DNA from: Deltaproteobacteria bacterium | GTDB taxonomy: Bacteria; Myxococcota; Kuafuiibacteriia; Kuafuiibacteriales; Kuafuiibacteriaceae | Assembly: GCA_011526105.1 (NCBI GenBank) | Contig: WYAZ01000135.1 | Location: 147,190 to 201,311 of the forward strand | Direction: 5' to 3' | Length of the DNA: 54,122 nucleotides | In this document: piece by piece, positions 8,512-16,191 of the stretch | Layout: every line of letters starts with the position of its first letter | How positions within the stretch are numbered: position 1 is the stretch's first letter | Notes under the pieces: generated by a model | The model's input: the letters and a program-made list of their open reading frames with translations, nothing else | What the model was told of the DNA's origin: nothing | The model's database searches: none | Made by a program: the position numbers and the translations under genes

Positions 8512-9971
8512 GACCGCCTCCGCCACCTCGAACCGAGCAGGAAGATCAAGCCGAGAAACAGGAGCGATGAACCGCGCTCAAAGCGCGTGTGGTCGCAGGC
8601 GCAGCTCGAGGTGGGGCTGTTCACGAAGTCCAGGACCCCTCGTTCCGCGGACGAAGGCGCTGCGCAGCCGTCGTCCGCGACCCCGTTGCAGTCGTTGTCG
8701 ACCCCATCACCGCACACCTCCGCTGAAAGCGGGTTGATGCGACTGTCGAAGTCGTTGCAGTCCGAATCACCAAACAGCGCGCTGCCAAAGCCGTCTCCAT
8801 CTCGATCCATCTCTCCGCCACAGGCGATGTCGGGGCGCAGGTCGCAGTTACTGTCGATGCCGTCACCGCAGGCCTCGGGGGCGCCGGGATAGACACTGTC
8901 GTCATGATCGTCACAGTCGTCGCCACCAAAAAAGACTGCGGCATGGCCGTCGCCATCCTGGTCGAGTTCGGCACAGCTCACGTCAGCGCCTGAGCAGTCC
9001 TGATCGATACCGTCGCCGCACACCTCGAGGGCACCCACGTGCACGGAGCTGTCGAGATCGTTGCAGTCGTCCCCACCTGCCGAGACAGCGTCGTAGCCGT
9101 CCCGATCTTGGTCGAAAACACACGCCCGGTCGGCGCCGCTGCAGTCTTGGTCGATGGCGTCACCGCACAGGTCGAAAACACCCGGATGGATCCCGGGGTT
9201 GGTGTCATCGCAATCGGCCGGGAAAGTCACGCCGTCTTGGTCCTGATCCTCCGCGCAGTCGAGGCCGGCAAGGTCACAGTCCGAGTTGATCCGATCGCCG
9301 CACACGTCGGCGGCGCCCGGATGAACCGCGGCGTCGTTGTCGTTGCAGTCGGCGGGCGCGTTATACCCGTCGCCATCTTGATCTTGTGGCGCTGACCCGC
9401 ACAGATCTGTCCCGTTACAATCCTCATCCACCGCGTTGCACTCGATCTCGGTCGCGCCGGGATGAGCCTGAGGATTGTTGTCGTTGCAGTCGGCGGGTGT
9501 GGAGTACCCATCGCCGTCCGCGTCCGCGCTGCTCATGCAGTCGGTGGTGCTGCCGTTACAGTTGTTGTCCACGGTGTCGCCGCAGATCTCGCAGTTTCCC
9601 GGGTAGCGATCTCGGTTGTAGTCGTTGCAGTCGTTGGACCAGTAGTAGCTGGTCGGATCCGTGGCCTGACAGGCACCGTTGGCGAGGCAAGGCCGAGGCC
9701 GACAGTATTGCAGCGCAGGATCGCAGCGGCAAAAGGCAGGGTCTCCGCGACGGTGGCAGCGCTCTGGCTGGATCGCGCAGTCGCTGCAGTAGCAGTAGTT
9801 CGAGTCCTTGACCGCGCCGTCGTGGTCCGAGTCGCACGCGTGATTGCCGATCTTGTTGCTCGGTGCCGTGATGACATCGGGCATGGCTCCGCAGTTCTGG
9901 GCCTGCGCGGCTGCGTTCCAGCCAGAAGCGGCGAGGAACGCGGCGAGCCCCGTCGCGAAACATGGTCTCAT
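8508..9971 (-). CDS. MopE-like Asp/Cys-repeat protein with MYXO-CTERM-like tail (7 repeats)
   Basis: A 487-residue secreted protein and the first gene of the operon. The signal peptide (MRPCFATGLAAFLAAS...) is followed by a Cys-rich N-terminal domain (residues ~40-125) not present in the neighbouring paralogue. Then come seven MopE-type repeats (DCNDNNPQAHPGATEIECN and variants) and a C-terminal SSCACDHTRFERG + hydrophobic helix + WRRRS tail of MYXO-CTERM type. It is divergent from the DUF4266 gene across 154 bases, so the two operons may share regulation. Metal binding is a family-based expectation. Confidence 0.85.
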   Translation of the reverse strand: MRPCFATGLAAFLAASGWNAAAQAQNCGAMPDVITAPSNKIGNHACDSDHDGAVKDSNYCYCSDCAIQPERCHRRGDPAFCRCDPALQYCRPRPCLANGACQATDPTSYYWSNDCNDYNRDRYPGNCEICGDTVDNNCNGSTTDCMSSADADGDGYSTPADCNDNNPQAHPGATEIECNAVDEDCNGTDLCGSAPQDQDGDGYNAPADCNDNDAAVHPGAADVCGDRINSDCDLAGLDCAEDQDQDGVTFPADCDDTNPGIHPGVFDLCGDAIDQDCSGADRACVFDQDRDGYDAVSAGGDDCNDLDSSVHVGALEVCGDGIDQDCSGADVSCAELDQDGDGHAAVFFGGDDCDDHDDSVYPGAPEACGDGIDSNCDLRPDIACGGEMDRDGDGFGSALFGDSDCNDFDSRINPLSAEVCGDGVDNDCNGVADDGCAAPSSAERGVLDFVNSPTSSCACDHTRFERGSSLLFLGLIFLLGSRWRRRS

Positions 9972-10125
9972 ACCCTCTGTTGATAGGGCTTCGCGGCGCG
10001 CGGCGACATACGATCTTCGGATGGTCCAGATGTTAGGGAAGACACGCCAAGCGAGGACTGCGGGGGTGAGGCGTTCCACCGGCGGATTGACTGGACGCCG
10101 ACTCCGAAGTCTCGTGTTTGCCACG

Positions 10126-10350
10126 ATGCGTCTTCGCTCAGGCCTCGAGGCCCTCTTGGTCTTTTGTGTCGTCGTCGCCAGCCCGGCCTGTGCGACGGTC
10201 AAGCCCTGGGAGCGAGCCGCGCTCGCGGACCGATGCATGGCGGCCTCGCCCGACCCAGAGGAATCCAAGCTCGAGCAGCACTTCTTTGCCTATCGCGAAG
10301 GCAGCGCGGGCGGCTCGGGCGACTCCGGTGGCGGCTGCGGTTGCAACTGA
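10126..10350 (+). CDS. DUF4266 mini-lipoprotein
   Basis: A 74-residue protein. The signal peptide ends at SPAC (Cys21). The mature form is about 54 residues and starts CATVKPWERAALA, the hallmark of DUF4266. It ends in a Gly-rich tail with two Cys (GGGCGCN). The family normally sits beside DUF3570, TlpA and ApbE genes, exactly as here. ATG 10126 gives the full family length; there is only a weak ribosome-binding site. Its stop overlaps the DUF3570 start by one base (TGATG). Function is unknown. The Ser/Gly-rich segment YREGSAGG or the Cys tail may be where a cofactor or partner attaches; that is speculation. Confidence 0.85.
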   Translation: MRLRSGLEALLVFCVVVASPACATVKPWERAALADRCMAASPDPEESKLEQHFFAYREGSAGGSGDSGGGCGCN

Positions 10351-11588
10351 TGGGGGTGAAGCTGCGCGCAACACTCTGCACGTTCCTGCTGCTCACGCTT
10401 GCGGCGCCACTTGCGCGCGCAGAGCCGCTCGAGGAGCACCGGGATCTGCGACGCAAGGACGGTGACAGCGCCGAGTCGCAGGTGGCGGCGCCGGCCGGTA
10501 CTCGTGTCGCAAGCAAGCTTGCGCTCTATACCGATGACGACGGACTGACCGTGATCACGCCTATCATCTCTGTCACCCAGCGCATATTCGATGCCACTTC
10601 GCTGAGCGTCGAATACGACGCCGATGTCCTCAGCGCGGCGACGGTCGACGTGCGGACCGCCGCGACCGACAAGTTCGACGAGGTGCGCCATGGCCTAGCG
10701 GTGTCGGGCATACACCGGGTGCGCTCTTGGGAGACGGATCTGAACGGGAGCGTCTCCTTGAGCCGGGAAGCGGACTACGCGAGCGCCACGTTCAGCGCGG
10801 GCTTCGCCTCTGACTTCCTGGAGAAGAACGTGACGCTTGGTGGCGGCTACTCGTACGTGGTCAACTTGGTCGGGCGCGCCAAGACTCCGTTCGACAGCTT
10901 CCTCGACATACTCAACATCCACGCCGTCAGCCTCTCGTACACCCAGCTGGTTTCAAAGCGCTCGTACTTCCAGCTTTCGAGCTCGCTCATCGCGGCCTTT
11001 GGTTATCAGGCGAGCGTCTATCGCTACGTGCCTCTGTTCCTCGACGGCCAGTTCGACCCCGCCTCGGTCAACGAATCCACGCTCGGCACCGGCGAAGTCC
11101 GCCCGCTGCTGCGCCCCGCGGAAAGAGTGCCGCGCGATCGCTATCGGGGCGCCTTGGTCTTGCGCTACAACCACGCCTTCCCCTTTGGCTTCACGCTGGT
11201 GCCCGCCTATCGCGTGTACGCCGATAGTTGGGGCGTCACGAGTCACACGGCCGACGTCATGCTGTACCAGCACTTGCCGCTCGGTTTGGTGTTGCGGCTC
11301 CGTAATCGCTTCTACTACCAGTCCGGCGCCAGTTTCTATCAACGTGTGTACGTGATTGACTCGAGCGACGTGCTGCCGGAGAACTACACCACCGATCGAG
11401 AGCTGGGCACTTTCTGGTATGACCTAGTGGGTCTGAAGCTGTCGCTGGAGTTGCCGGGGCTTGCCTGGTTCGAGAAAGTGGTGATCGACGTGAAGGGCGA
11501 TCTTCAATACACCTCGTACACAGACTTTGCTTACTTGCCCGAGCGCACCGCCATCGTGGTCGGCGGCGGGCTGCTCTTCGAACTTTGA
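10350..11588 (+). CDS. DUF3570 outer-membrane beta-barrel-like protein
   Basis: A 412-residue protein with a Sec signal (TFLLLTLAAPLARA). The rest alternates polar and hydrophobic residues with many Tyr, Phe and Arg, typical of an outer-membrane barrel: SLSVEYDADVLSAATVD, YSYVVNL, ALVLRYNHAF, YRVYADSWGV. It ends in GGGLLFEL, an aromatic-containing terminal strand. It matches DUF3570 by its position after DUF4266 and by the SVEYDADVLSAATVD segment. SGAS at residues 325-328 partly resembles the ApbE flavin-attachment core ([ST]GA[ST]). A channel or scaffold for the DUF4266 lipoprotein is a plausible role. Confidence 0.8.
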   Translation: MGVKLRATLCTFLLLTLAAPLARAEPLEEHRDLRRKDGDSAESQVAAPAGTRVASKLALYTDDDGLTVITPIISVTQRIFDATSLSVEYDADVLSAATVDVRTAATDKFDEVRHGLAVSGIHRVRSWETDLNGSVSLSREADYASATFSAGFASDFLEKNVTLGGGYSYVVNLVGRAKTPFDSFLDILNIHAVSLSYTQLVSKRSYFQLSSSLIAAFGYQASVYRYVPLFLDGQFDPASVNESTLGTGEVRPLLRPAERVPRDRYRGALVLRYNHAFPFGFTLVPAYRVYADSWGVTSHTADVMLYQHLPLGLVLRLRNRFYYQSGASFYQRVYVIDSSDVLPENYTTDRELGTFWYDLVGLKLSLELPGLAWFEKVVIDVKGDLQYTSYTDFAYLPERTAIVVGGGLLFEL

Positions 11589-11595
11589 GGTGATC

Positions 11596-12105
11596 ATGCG
11601 TCTGGCGGTTCTGCTCTCGGTCAGCTTCATCCTCGTCGCTTGCGCCGGCAAGCAGGCAAGTGCGCCTGCTGCTTCAGACGGAAAAACGGTGAGCTTCGAC
11701 TTGCCCGACCCCAAGGGCGATCAAGTCCACTTCAGCGACTTTCGCGGGCGCCCTGTGATCCTGGATTTCTGGGCGTCCTGGTGCGAGCCGTGCAAGACCG
11801 CCATGCCCTTCTTCGACGAGCTGCAGGCCAGGTATGGGAGCCGTGTCGTGATCATCGGCGTGAATGTGGACGAGAGCGCTGAAGCCATGCTCGATGCGCT
11901 GGCGCAGCGGCCCGTCCGCTTCACGATCGTGCACGACAGCAAAGGCGAATTGGCGCGCGATCTCGACGTTCAGACCATGCCCTCGACCTACATCGTGAAC
12001 GGAAAAGGCCAGGTGCAGACCGTTCACCGAGGTTTCGTGAACAGTGACCGGAGCGAGATCGAGGTCGAGATCGAGAAGCTGCTGGCGGAGGGCCCCGGGC
12101 CGTGA
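11596..12105 (+). CDS. TlpA/ResA-like thioredoxin lipoprotein
   Basis: A 169-residue protein with lipoprotein signal (FILVAC, Cys16) and a redoxin-type thioredoxin fold. The active site WASWCEPCK has C63 and C66. The cis-Pro loop is TMPSTY and the C-terminal GQVQTVHRGF strand is intact. It acts on the periplasmic side of a membrane as a thiol reductase. Candidate substrates are the Cys-rich DUF4266 tail and possibly the CXXCH protein of the facing operon. It starts 7 bases after the DUF3570 stop, and its own stop overlaps the ApbE start (GTGA). Confidence 0.9.
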   Translation: MRLAVLLSVSFILVACAGKQASAPAASDGKTVSFDLPDPKGDQVHFSDFRGRPVILDFWASWCEPCKTAMPFFDELQARYGSRVVIIGVNVDESAEAMLDALAQRPVRFTIVHDSKGELARDLDVQTMPSTYIVNGKGQVQTVHRGFVNSDRSEIEVEIEKLLAEGPGP

Positions 12106-13097
12106 TCGCGGCGCTCTTGCTCACTCTCACGTCAGCGCCTGTGCTTTGGGAAGGCCGCGCGCCGGCGATGGGCACTGAGCTTCGTCTGCAGATCGTGCTC
12201 GATGCCGACAACGACGCGAGCAAGGCGGAGGCCGCTTTCTCCGCCGTACGGGCCGAGGTCGCGCGTTTGGAGGCGGCGCTCAGTGAATGGCGACCCACGT
12301 CGCCGATCGCGCGACTCAATCAGACGCCCACCGTGGCGGTCGAGCTGCCGGTGGAGAGCTTTCTACTCGTAGAGCGGGCGCTCGCCTGGTCGAAAGCCTC
12401 GCACGGCGCTTTTGACCCGACCTTCGCCTCATTGTGGGGCCTGTGGCGTTTTGACGAAGGGGATGCTGCGCGCGTGCCCGACGCAGCAGAAGCCAGGGCG
12501 CGCGCAGAACTGATCGACTATCAAAAGGTTGTGCTCGATCCCGGGCGACACACCATCCGACTTGGCCCAGACATGAAGTTCGGCCTGGGTGGAATTGCGA
12601 AAGGCTACACTGTCGATCGGGTCGTGGATCTGTTGCGTGCGCGGGGTTTTCGAGACTTCTTCGTCAAGTTCGGCGGCGAGTTGTACCTGGCGGGGCGACG
12701 CGGCGACCGCCCGTGGTTCGCCGGCGTACAAGATCCTCGCGATCGTAGCAGATACTTCGCTACGTTGGCGCTCGAGAACAGCGCGTTCACCACCAGCGGC
12801 GACTACGAGCACTTTCTGATCAAGGATGGCGTTCGTTACCACCACCTGATCGATCCCCAGACGGGCTACCCGGCGCGTGCATCGCGCAGCGTCACGATCG
12901 TCGCTGGGCGCAATGAAGACGCAGACGCTCTATCGACCGCTGTGTTCGTGCTCGGCCCCAAGGCCGGACTCGCGCTGATCGCGGGCCGGCCGGGTGTGGA
13001 GGCGTTGATTGTCACGGGTGATGGAGAGGTTGTGGTCTCCGCCGGCCTGAAGGACAAGGTGCGCTTGGGCTCGCTCGCCGCGAGCAAAGGTCCCTGA
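12102..13097 (+). CDS. apbE: ApbE-family FAD:protein FMN transferase
   Basis: A 331-residue ApbE protein that moves FMN from FAD to a Thr or Ser of an extracytoplasmic protein. Conserved family segments are present: MGTELRLQI near residue 24, FDPTFASLWGLW near 105, GLGGIAKGYTVDRV near 165, HLIDPQTGYPA near 250 and DALSTAVFVLG near 275 (metal and active-site Asp/Thr). It begins with a hydrophobic export signal and a GTG codon overlapping the TlpA stop. With no NqrC, RnfG or FMN-binding-domain protein in the window, its substrate is most likely one of the three upstream genes or the facing MopE operon. Confidence 0.92.
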   Translation: MIAALLLTLTSAPVLWEGRAPAMGTELRLQIVLDADNDASKAEAAFSAVRAEVARLEAALSEWRPTSPIARLNQTPTVAVELPVESFLLVERALAWSKASHGAFDPTFASLWGLWRFDEGDAARVPDAAEARARAELIDYQKVVLDPGRHTIRLGPDMKFGLGGIAKGYTVDRVVDLLRARGFRDFFVKFGGELYLAGRRGDRPWFAGVQDPRDRSRYFATLALENSAFTTSGDYEHFLIKDGVRYHHLIDPQTGYPARASRSVTIVAGRNEDADALSTAVFVLGPKAGLALIAGRPGVEALIVTGDGEVVVSAGLKDKVRLGSLAASKGP

Positions 13098-13232
13098 GTC
13101 TGTGGGCACCGCCTCTCCGTGATCCTCTCCACCCGTGACGCACCTTACGCATCCCCCCGTCATCGGGCCGGGTCCACGCTCGCGGACCTCCCCCGGAAAC
13201 GAGGGGATCCGTGAGGTCTCGGCCGCCCTGCT

Positions 13233-14681
13233 TCAGTCCCGCGGTGGCTTCACGCAGAACGGACGCCCGGCTCCGCGCGATTCGGCGAAGATGATCGTGG
13301 TCTCCGGGAACGACCCGTGATTGGTGCCGAGCAGTACACCGCTGGGAAATGGCGTGAGGCTCAGGATGCGCGATCTGTTTCCGCCCATCTTCTGCGGGAT
13401 GCACCAGCCGATGTCCCGCTCGAAGTAACCGAGGCTATCATCTTGGGCGTACGCCAGGCCATTGCCCCACAGCGCGAGCAGGTGAATCGAGTCGCCGATG
13501 AAGGGGGTATCTGGGAGGGGCTTCAGCTCATTTCCCTCGAGTCGATAGATGCTCGCCAGGTCCGTTCCGACGAGGACCCCGAACGTCTCGTCGAAGAGGA
13601 TCACCCGAGGCTTGGCGGGGAGGGGTATCGATCGCAGCGACCCGTTTTCGAAGACGTGGAGCGTGGGCGGAAACTCCTCCACAAACGCGACGTGATCCGG
13701 GGCGACCCACGCGAGGGTGTGCGGACCCATCTCCACCGGACGTTCGAAGTCGTGCGCGGTCTGCCAGCGCTGTCCGTCGAATCGTTCCAGCAAGCCGAGT
13801 TCCGACCACAGGTACACTTCCACGCCATCGTCCGTCTCGCCTCCATCGATGCTCGCCTGCAGGCCGGCTTGCGCCCGAGGCTGGGGAAGAGCCTCGAAGG
13901 CATGACTCGGCCTCAGGCGAACCCGCGCGAAGACCGTCTGGGGGCCGGTGAGGTACAGCTCGTCGCCGATGCTCCGCCCCATCCGGAATCGGGCCGAGGT
14001 CGACAGCTGGGTCTGTGGGATGACCGTGCCTTCGGGCACCGTGACCTCGTAGGCTAGGCCCCCCGCGAACACGAGCGCGCGCGAGTCGTCGAGCCGCTCC
14101 ACGACGTTGACCTGCGCGGGGGCTGGACCAGGCAGCACGATTCGATGGGGGAGCAAGCGGTGGAGTTCGCAAGGATCCACAGGCGCACACCACGGGGCCG
14201 TGAGTCGGAAGTCTCGTGGGTCCGCTGATCTGAGGCCCTCCTCAGACCACGAGCCTCCCAAAACGCGATCGGGCGCAGGCAGCACCCACGCTTCGGGCGC
14301 GGCCTCGAACAGCTCCGATGATTCTAGCGTGCGCGGGTCCGGGACTTGACGGAGGGTGGCGAGCGTGGCGGTTTCGAAGCCCAGCACCCAGGCTTCGTGT
14401 GGCGCGCCGGCATCGTCGACCTCGAACCGCGCGGGTTCGAAGCGCTCGATGGGTACGAGCCCACTCGACTCCGTGAGGAGACCCTCCTCGAAGTAGAGGG
14501 TGGCTACATGGAGGCCGGTGCTCGGCCAGCTCTCGAGATCGAGCGTCGCGACCGGCGGTGGGCCTTCGCAGGCGAGGAGACCGACTCCGACCCCAAGGAG
14601 GGCAGAGAGCTGGGCGAGGGGACGACGCACCGCGCCCCATCGTCGTGCACTCGAGGCGAGAGCGTACCGCCGCTCGCTCAT
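13233..14681 (-). CDS. Lipoprotein of unknown function, possible beta-propeller (downstream member of a pair)
   Basis: A 482-residue protein with lipobox LGVGLLAC near residue 38. The mature part has recurrent strand-turn-strand blocks with Trp/Gly/Asp (YLWSELGLLERFDGQRW, ILFDETFGVLVGTDLASIY), like a beta-propeller. A Cys pair near residues 175-180 probably forms a disulfide. Its start overlaps the stop of the 14678-16084 gene by four bases. That neighbour has the same size, signal type and block style, so they may be old paralogues. No function can be assigned. Confidence 0.7.
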   Translation of the reverse strand: MSERRYALASSARRWGAVRRPLAQLSALLGVGVGLLACEGPPPVATLDLESWPSTGLHVATLYFEEGLLTESSGLVPIERFEPARFEVDDAGAPHEAWVLGFETATLATLRQVPDPRTLESSELFEAAPEAWVLPAPDRVLGGSWSEEGLRSADPRDFRLTAPWCAPVDPCELHRLLPHRIVLPGPAPAQVNVVERLDDSRALVFAGGLAYEVTVPEGTVIPQTQLSTSARFRMGRSIGDELYLTGPQTVFARVRLRPSHAFEALPQPRAQAGLQASIDGGETDDGVEVYLWSELGLLERFDGQRWQTAHDFERPVEMGPHTLAWVAPDHVAFVEEFPPTLHVFENGSLRSIPLPAKPRVILFDETFGVLVGTDLASIYRLEGNELKPLPDTPFIGDSIHLLALWGNGLAYAQDDSLGYFERDIGWCIPQKMGGNRSRILSLTPFPSGVLLGTNHGSFPETTIIFAESRGAGRPFCVKPPRD

Positions 14682-16084
14682 GGCTCGGGCTGGAGCCGCA
14701 GGAGCCCCGTGGGTCGCTCTGCATCGCCGAAGAAGTCGGCGACCGTCAGTTGTTCATCTCGCACGAGGAGCAGTCGTCCATCGGCATCGCCGGCGCCGGT
14801 GACCTCGATGGGGGTGGCGCACAGACCGGCCTCGGGATGCCAGCGAACGAGACGTCCACCCTCAATCGTCGCGATGGTACCGTTGCCGAAGCGCCGGATG
14901 GCGCCGACCCGATCCATCACCGGCGCTGTGAACTCATAGGTCCAGTCCGAGCGCCCAGGTCGCCAACTGAAGAAGTCGCCGTTGACGCTGCCAGCGCTGA
15001 TCCCGTCGGCGCCGAGGTCGGTGAGGGCCGAGATCCGGTCGTAGCCTTGGAGCTCGAAGCTCCCTTCCGGGATATCCACGCGATACGCACGAAGCGTCCG
15101 TCCATCCTTCCAGTGATAGATCTTGTCCCAGCCCACCGAGAGCAGGAGCTCCGCCGGTGCGAGTCGAACGATCGAAAGCCAGTCCGCGAACTCCGCCGTT
15201 ATCCCGAGCGGCTCGATCAGGTGGAAGAGGTCTCGTGGGTGGAGTTCGAAGCTATCGAGCTGTATCGCGGAGCCATCTCGATACTCGAAGAAGCCTCCGT
15301 CGTCGGTGAGCACATAGACCGGTTCATCCGTGTTCCCGCCCGTCGAAACGACCTCGACGTCGGGGCTACGCGGATCGTCTGGGCGGCTATCCGACACAGT
15401 TGCGGTTCGGATGACTTCGCAGCGGGCGGCCGCTTCGTCGATGAACAACTCGGCCAGCCCCAACGAGCCACCACCGACGAAGCGGTTGCCACCGAGGGGT
15501 CCTAGGTCGAAGAGGGGGAGCGAGCAGCCCTCGACTCGCTCGAAGGCGCCGACGTCATCGACGACGTAGAGGAGAGGGCCGAGACCGCGCGGACTCACGG
15601 CGATGAGAACCCGACCGGACTCGAGCCGAGCAACCGCGGTCGCACGTCCGGTGGTCGGAAGCATCTGGCGGGTCTGCCTCAGGGGCAGGCAAGGATCGCA
15701 GCGGTGGTGGAGACCTGGCGAGATCGCCTCGAACACATCGAGGGGGACCTCTGCGAGTTCAGCCCATCGAGGCTCGTCGAGATCGAGTGACAATCGAAGC
15801 CTTTGATCCGGCCGAAGGACTCCGCAGCGCGCAACTGTGTCCCCCCGAAGTCCGAGCTCTTCCAGGGAGCTCTCGTACAGCAGCACGTAGACTTCTTCGT
15901 CGGAGGTCTCGAGCTTGACCGGCTCCCGCGCGTCGTAGAGGTGGATCGCATAACTTTGCCCGGCCCTGGCCCGATGCAGGAGGACCGACGTGTTCGCCGC
16001 CGGGAGCACGAGTAGGGACTCACTCGGGCCGCAGGCCGCGAGAACGAACGAGAGGTGCAACCAGGTCCGCAACCGCGTGATCAT
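14678..16084 (-). CDS. Lipoprotein of unknown function, possible beta-propeller (upstream member of a pair)
   Basis: A 468-residue protein with signal LHLSFVLAAC (Cys18). It has repeated blocks such as PVYVLTDDGGFFEYRDGS, LLLSVGWDKIYHWKDGR and GTIATIEGGRLVRWHPE, consistent with a propeller of about six blades. Cys residues near 120-130 (RCDPCLPL) probably form disulfides. It is divergent from eutB across about 107 bases. Its role is unknown, and it is probably unrelated to ethanolamine use because of the opposite direction. Confidence 0.7.
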   Translation of the reverse strand: MITRLRTWLHLSFVLAACGPSESLLVLPAANTSVLLHRARAGQSYAIHLYDAREPVKLETSDEEVYVLLYESSLEELGLRGDTVARCGVLRPDQRLRLSLDLDEPRWAELAEVPLDVFEAISPGLHHRCDPCLPLRQTRQMLPTTGRATAVARLESGRVLIAVSPRGLGPLLYVVDDVGAFERVEGCSLPLFDLGPLGGNRFVGGGSLGLAELFIDEAAARCEVIRTATVSDSRPDDPRSPDVEVVSTGGNTDEPVYVLTDDGGFFEYRDGSAIQLDSFELHPRDLFHLIEPLGITAEFADWLSIVRLAPAELLLSVGWDKIYHWKDGRTLRAYRVDIPEGSFELQGYDRISALTDLGADGISAGSVNGDFFSWRPGRSDWTYEFTAPVMDRVGAIRRFGNGTIATIEGGRLVRWHPEAGLCATPIEVTGAGDADGRLLLVRDEQLTVADFFGDAERPTGLLRLQPEP

Positions 16085-16191
16085 ATCCGGAACGAGCGCC
16101 CACGTTCACCCGGCGGCTCAGAGGCGCTTTTGGGCCCAATGTAAGCTAGGTTCCGCCTGAGGTGTTGACCCCTGCGCCAGGGTCGAGTGAG

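Noticed and set aside
7321-9971. Regularly spaced DNA repeats that could suggest a CRISPR array
   Set aside because: The repeats are degenerate, ~135 bases long, in frame and encode MopE-type protein motifs; no identical short repeats with unique spacers.
10126-10350. DUF4266 gene as a bacteriocin or RiPP precursor
   Set aside because: It has a lipoprotein signal and the DUF4266 signature, and no RiPP maturase or exporter gene is nearby.
16085-16191. Cobalamin riboswitch before eutB
   Set aside because: The leader is only ~107 bases and I found no B12-box-like conserved segment.
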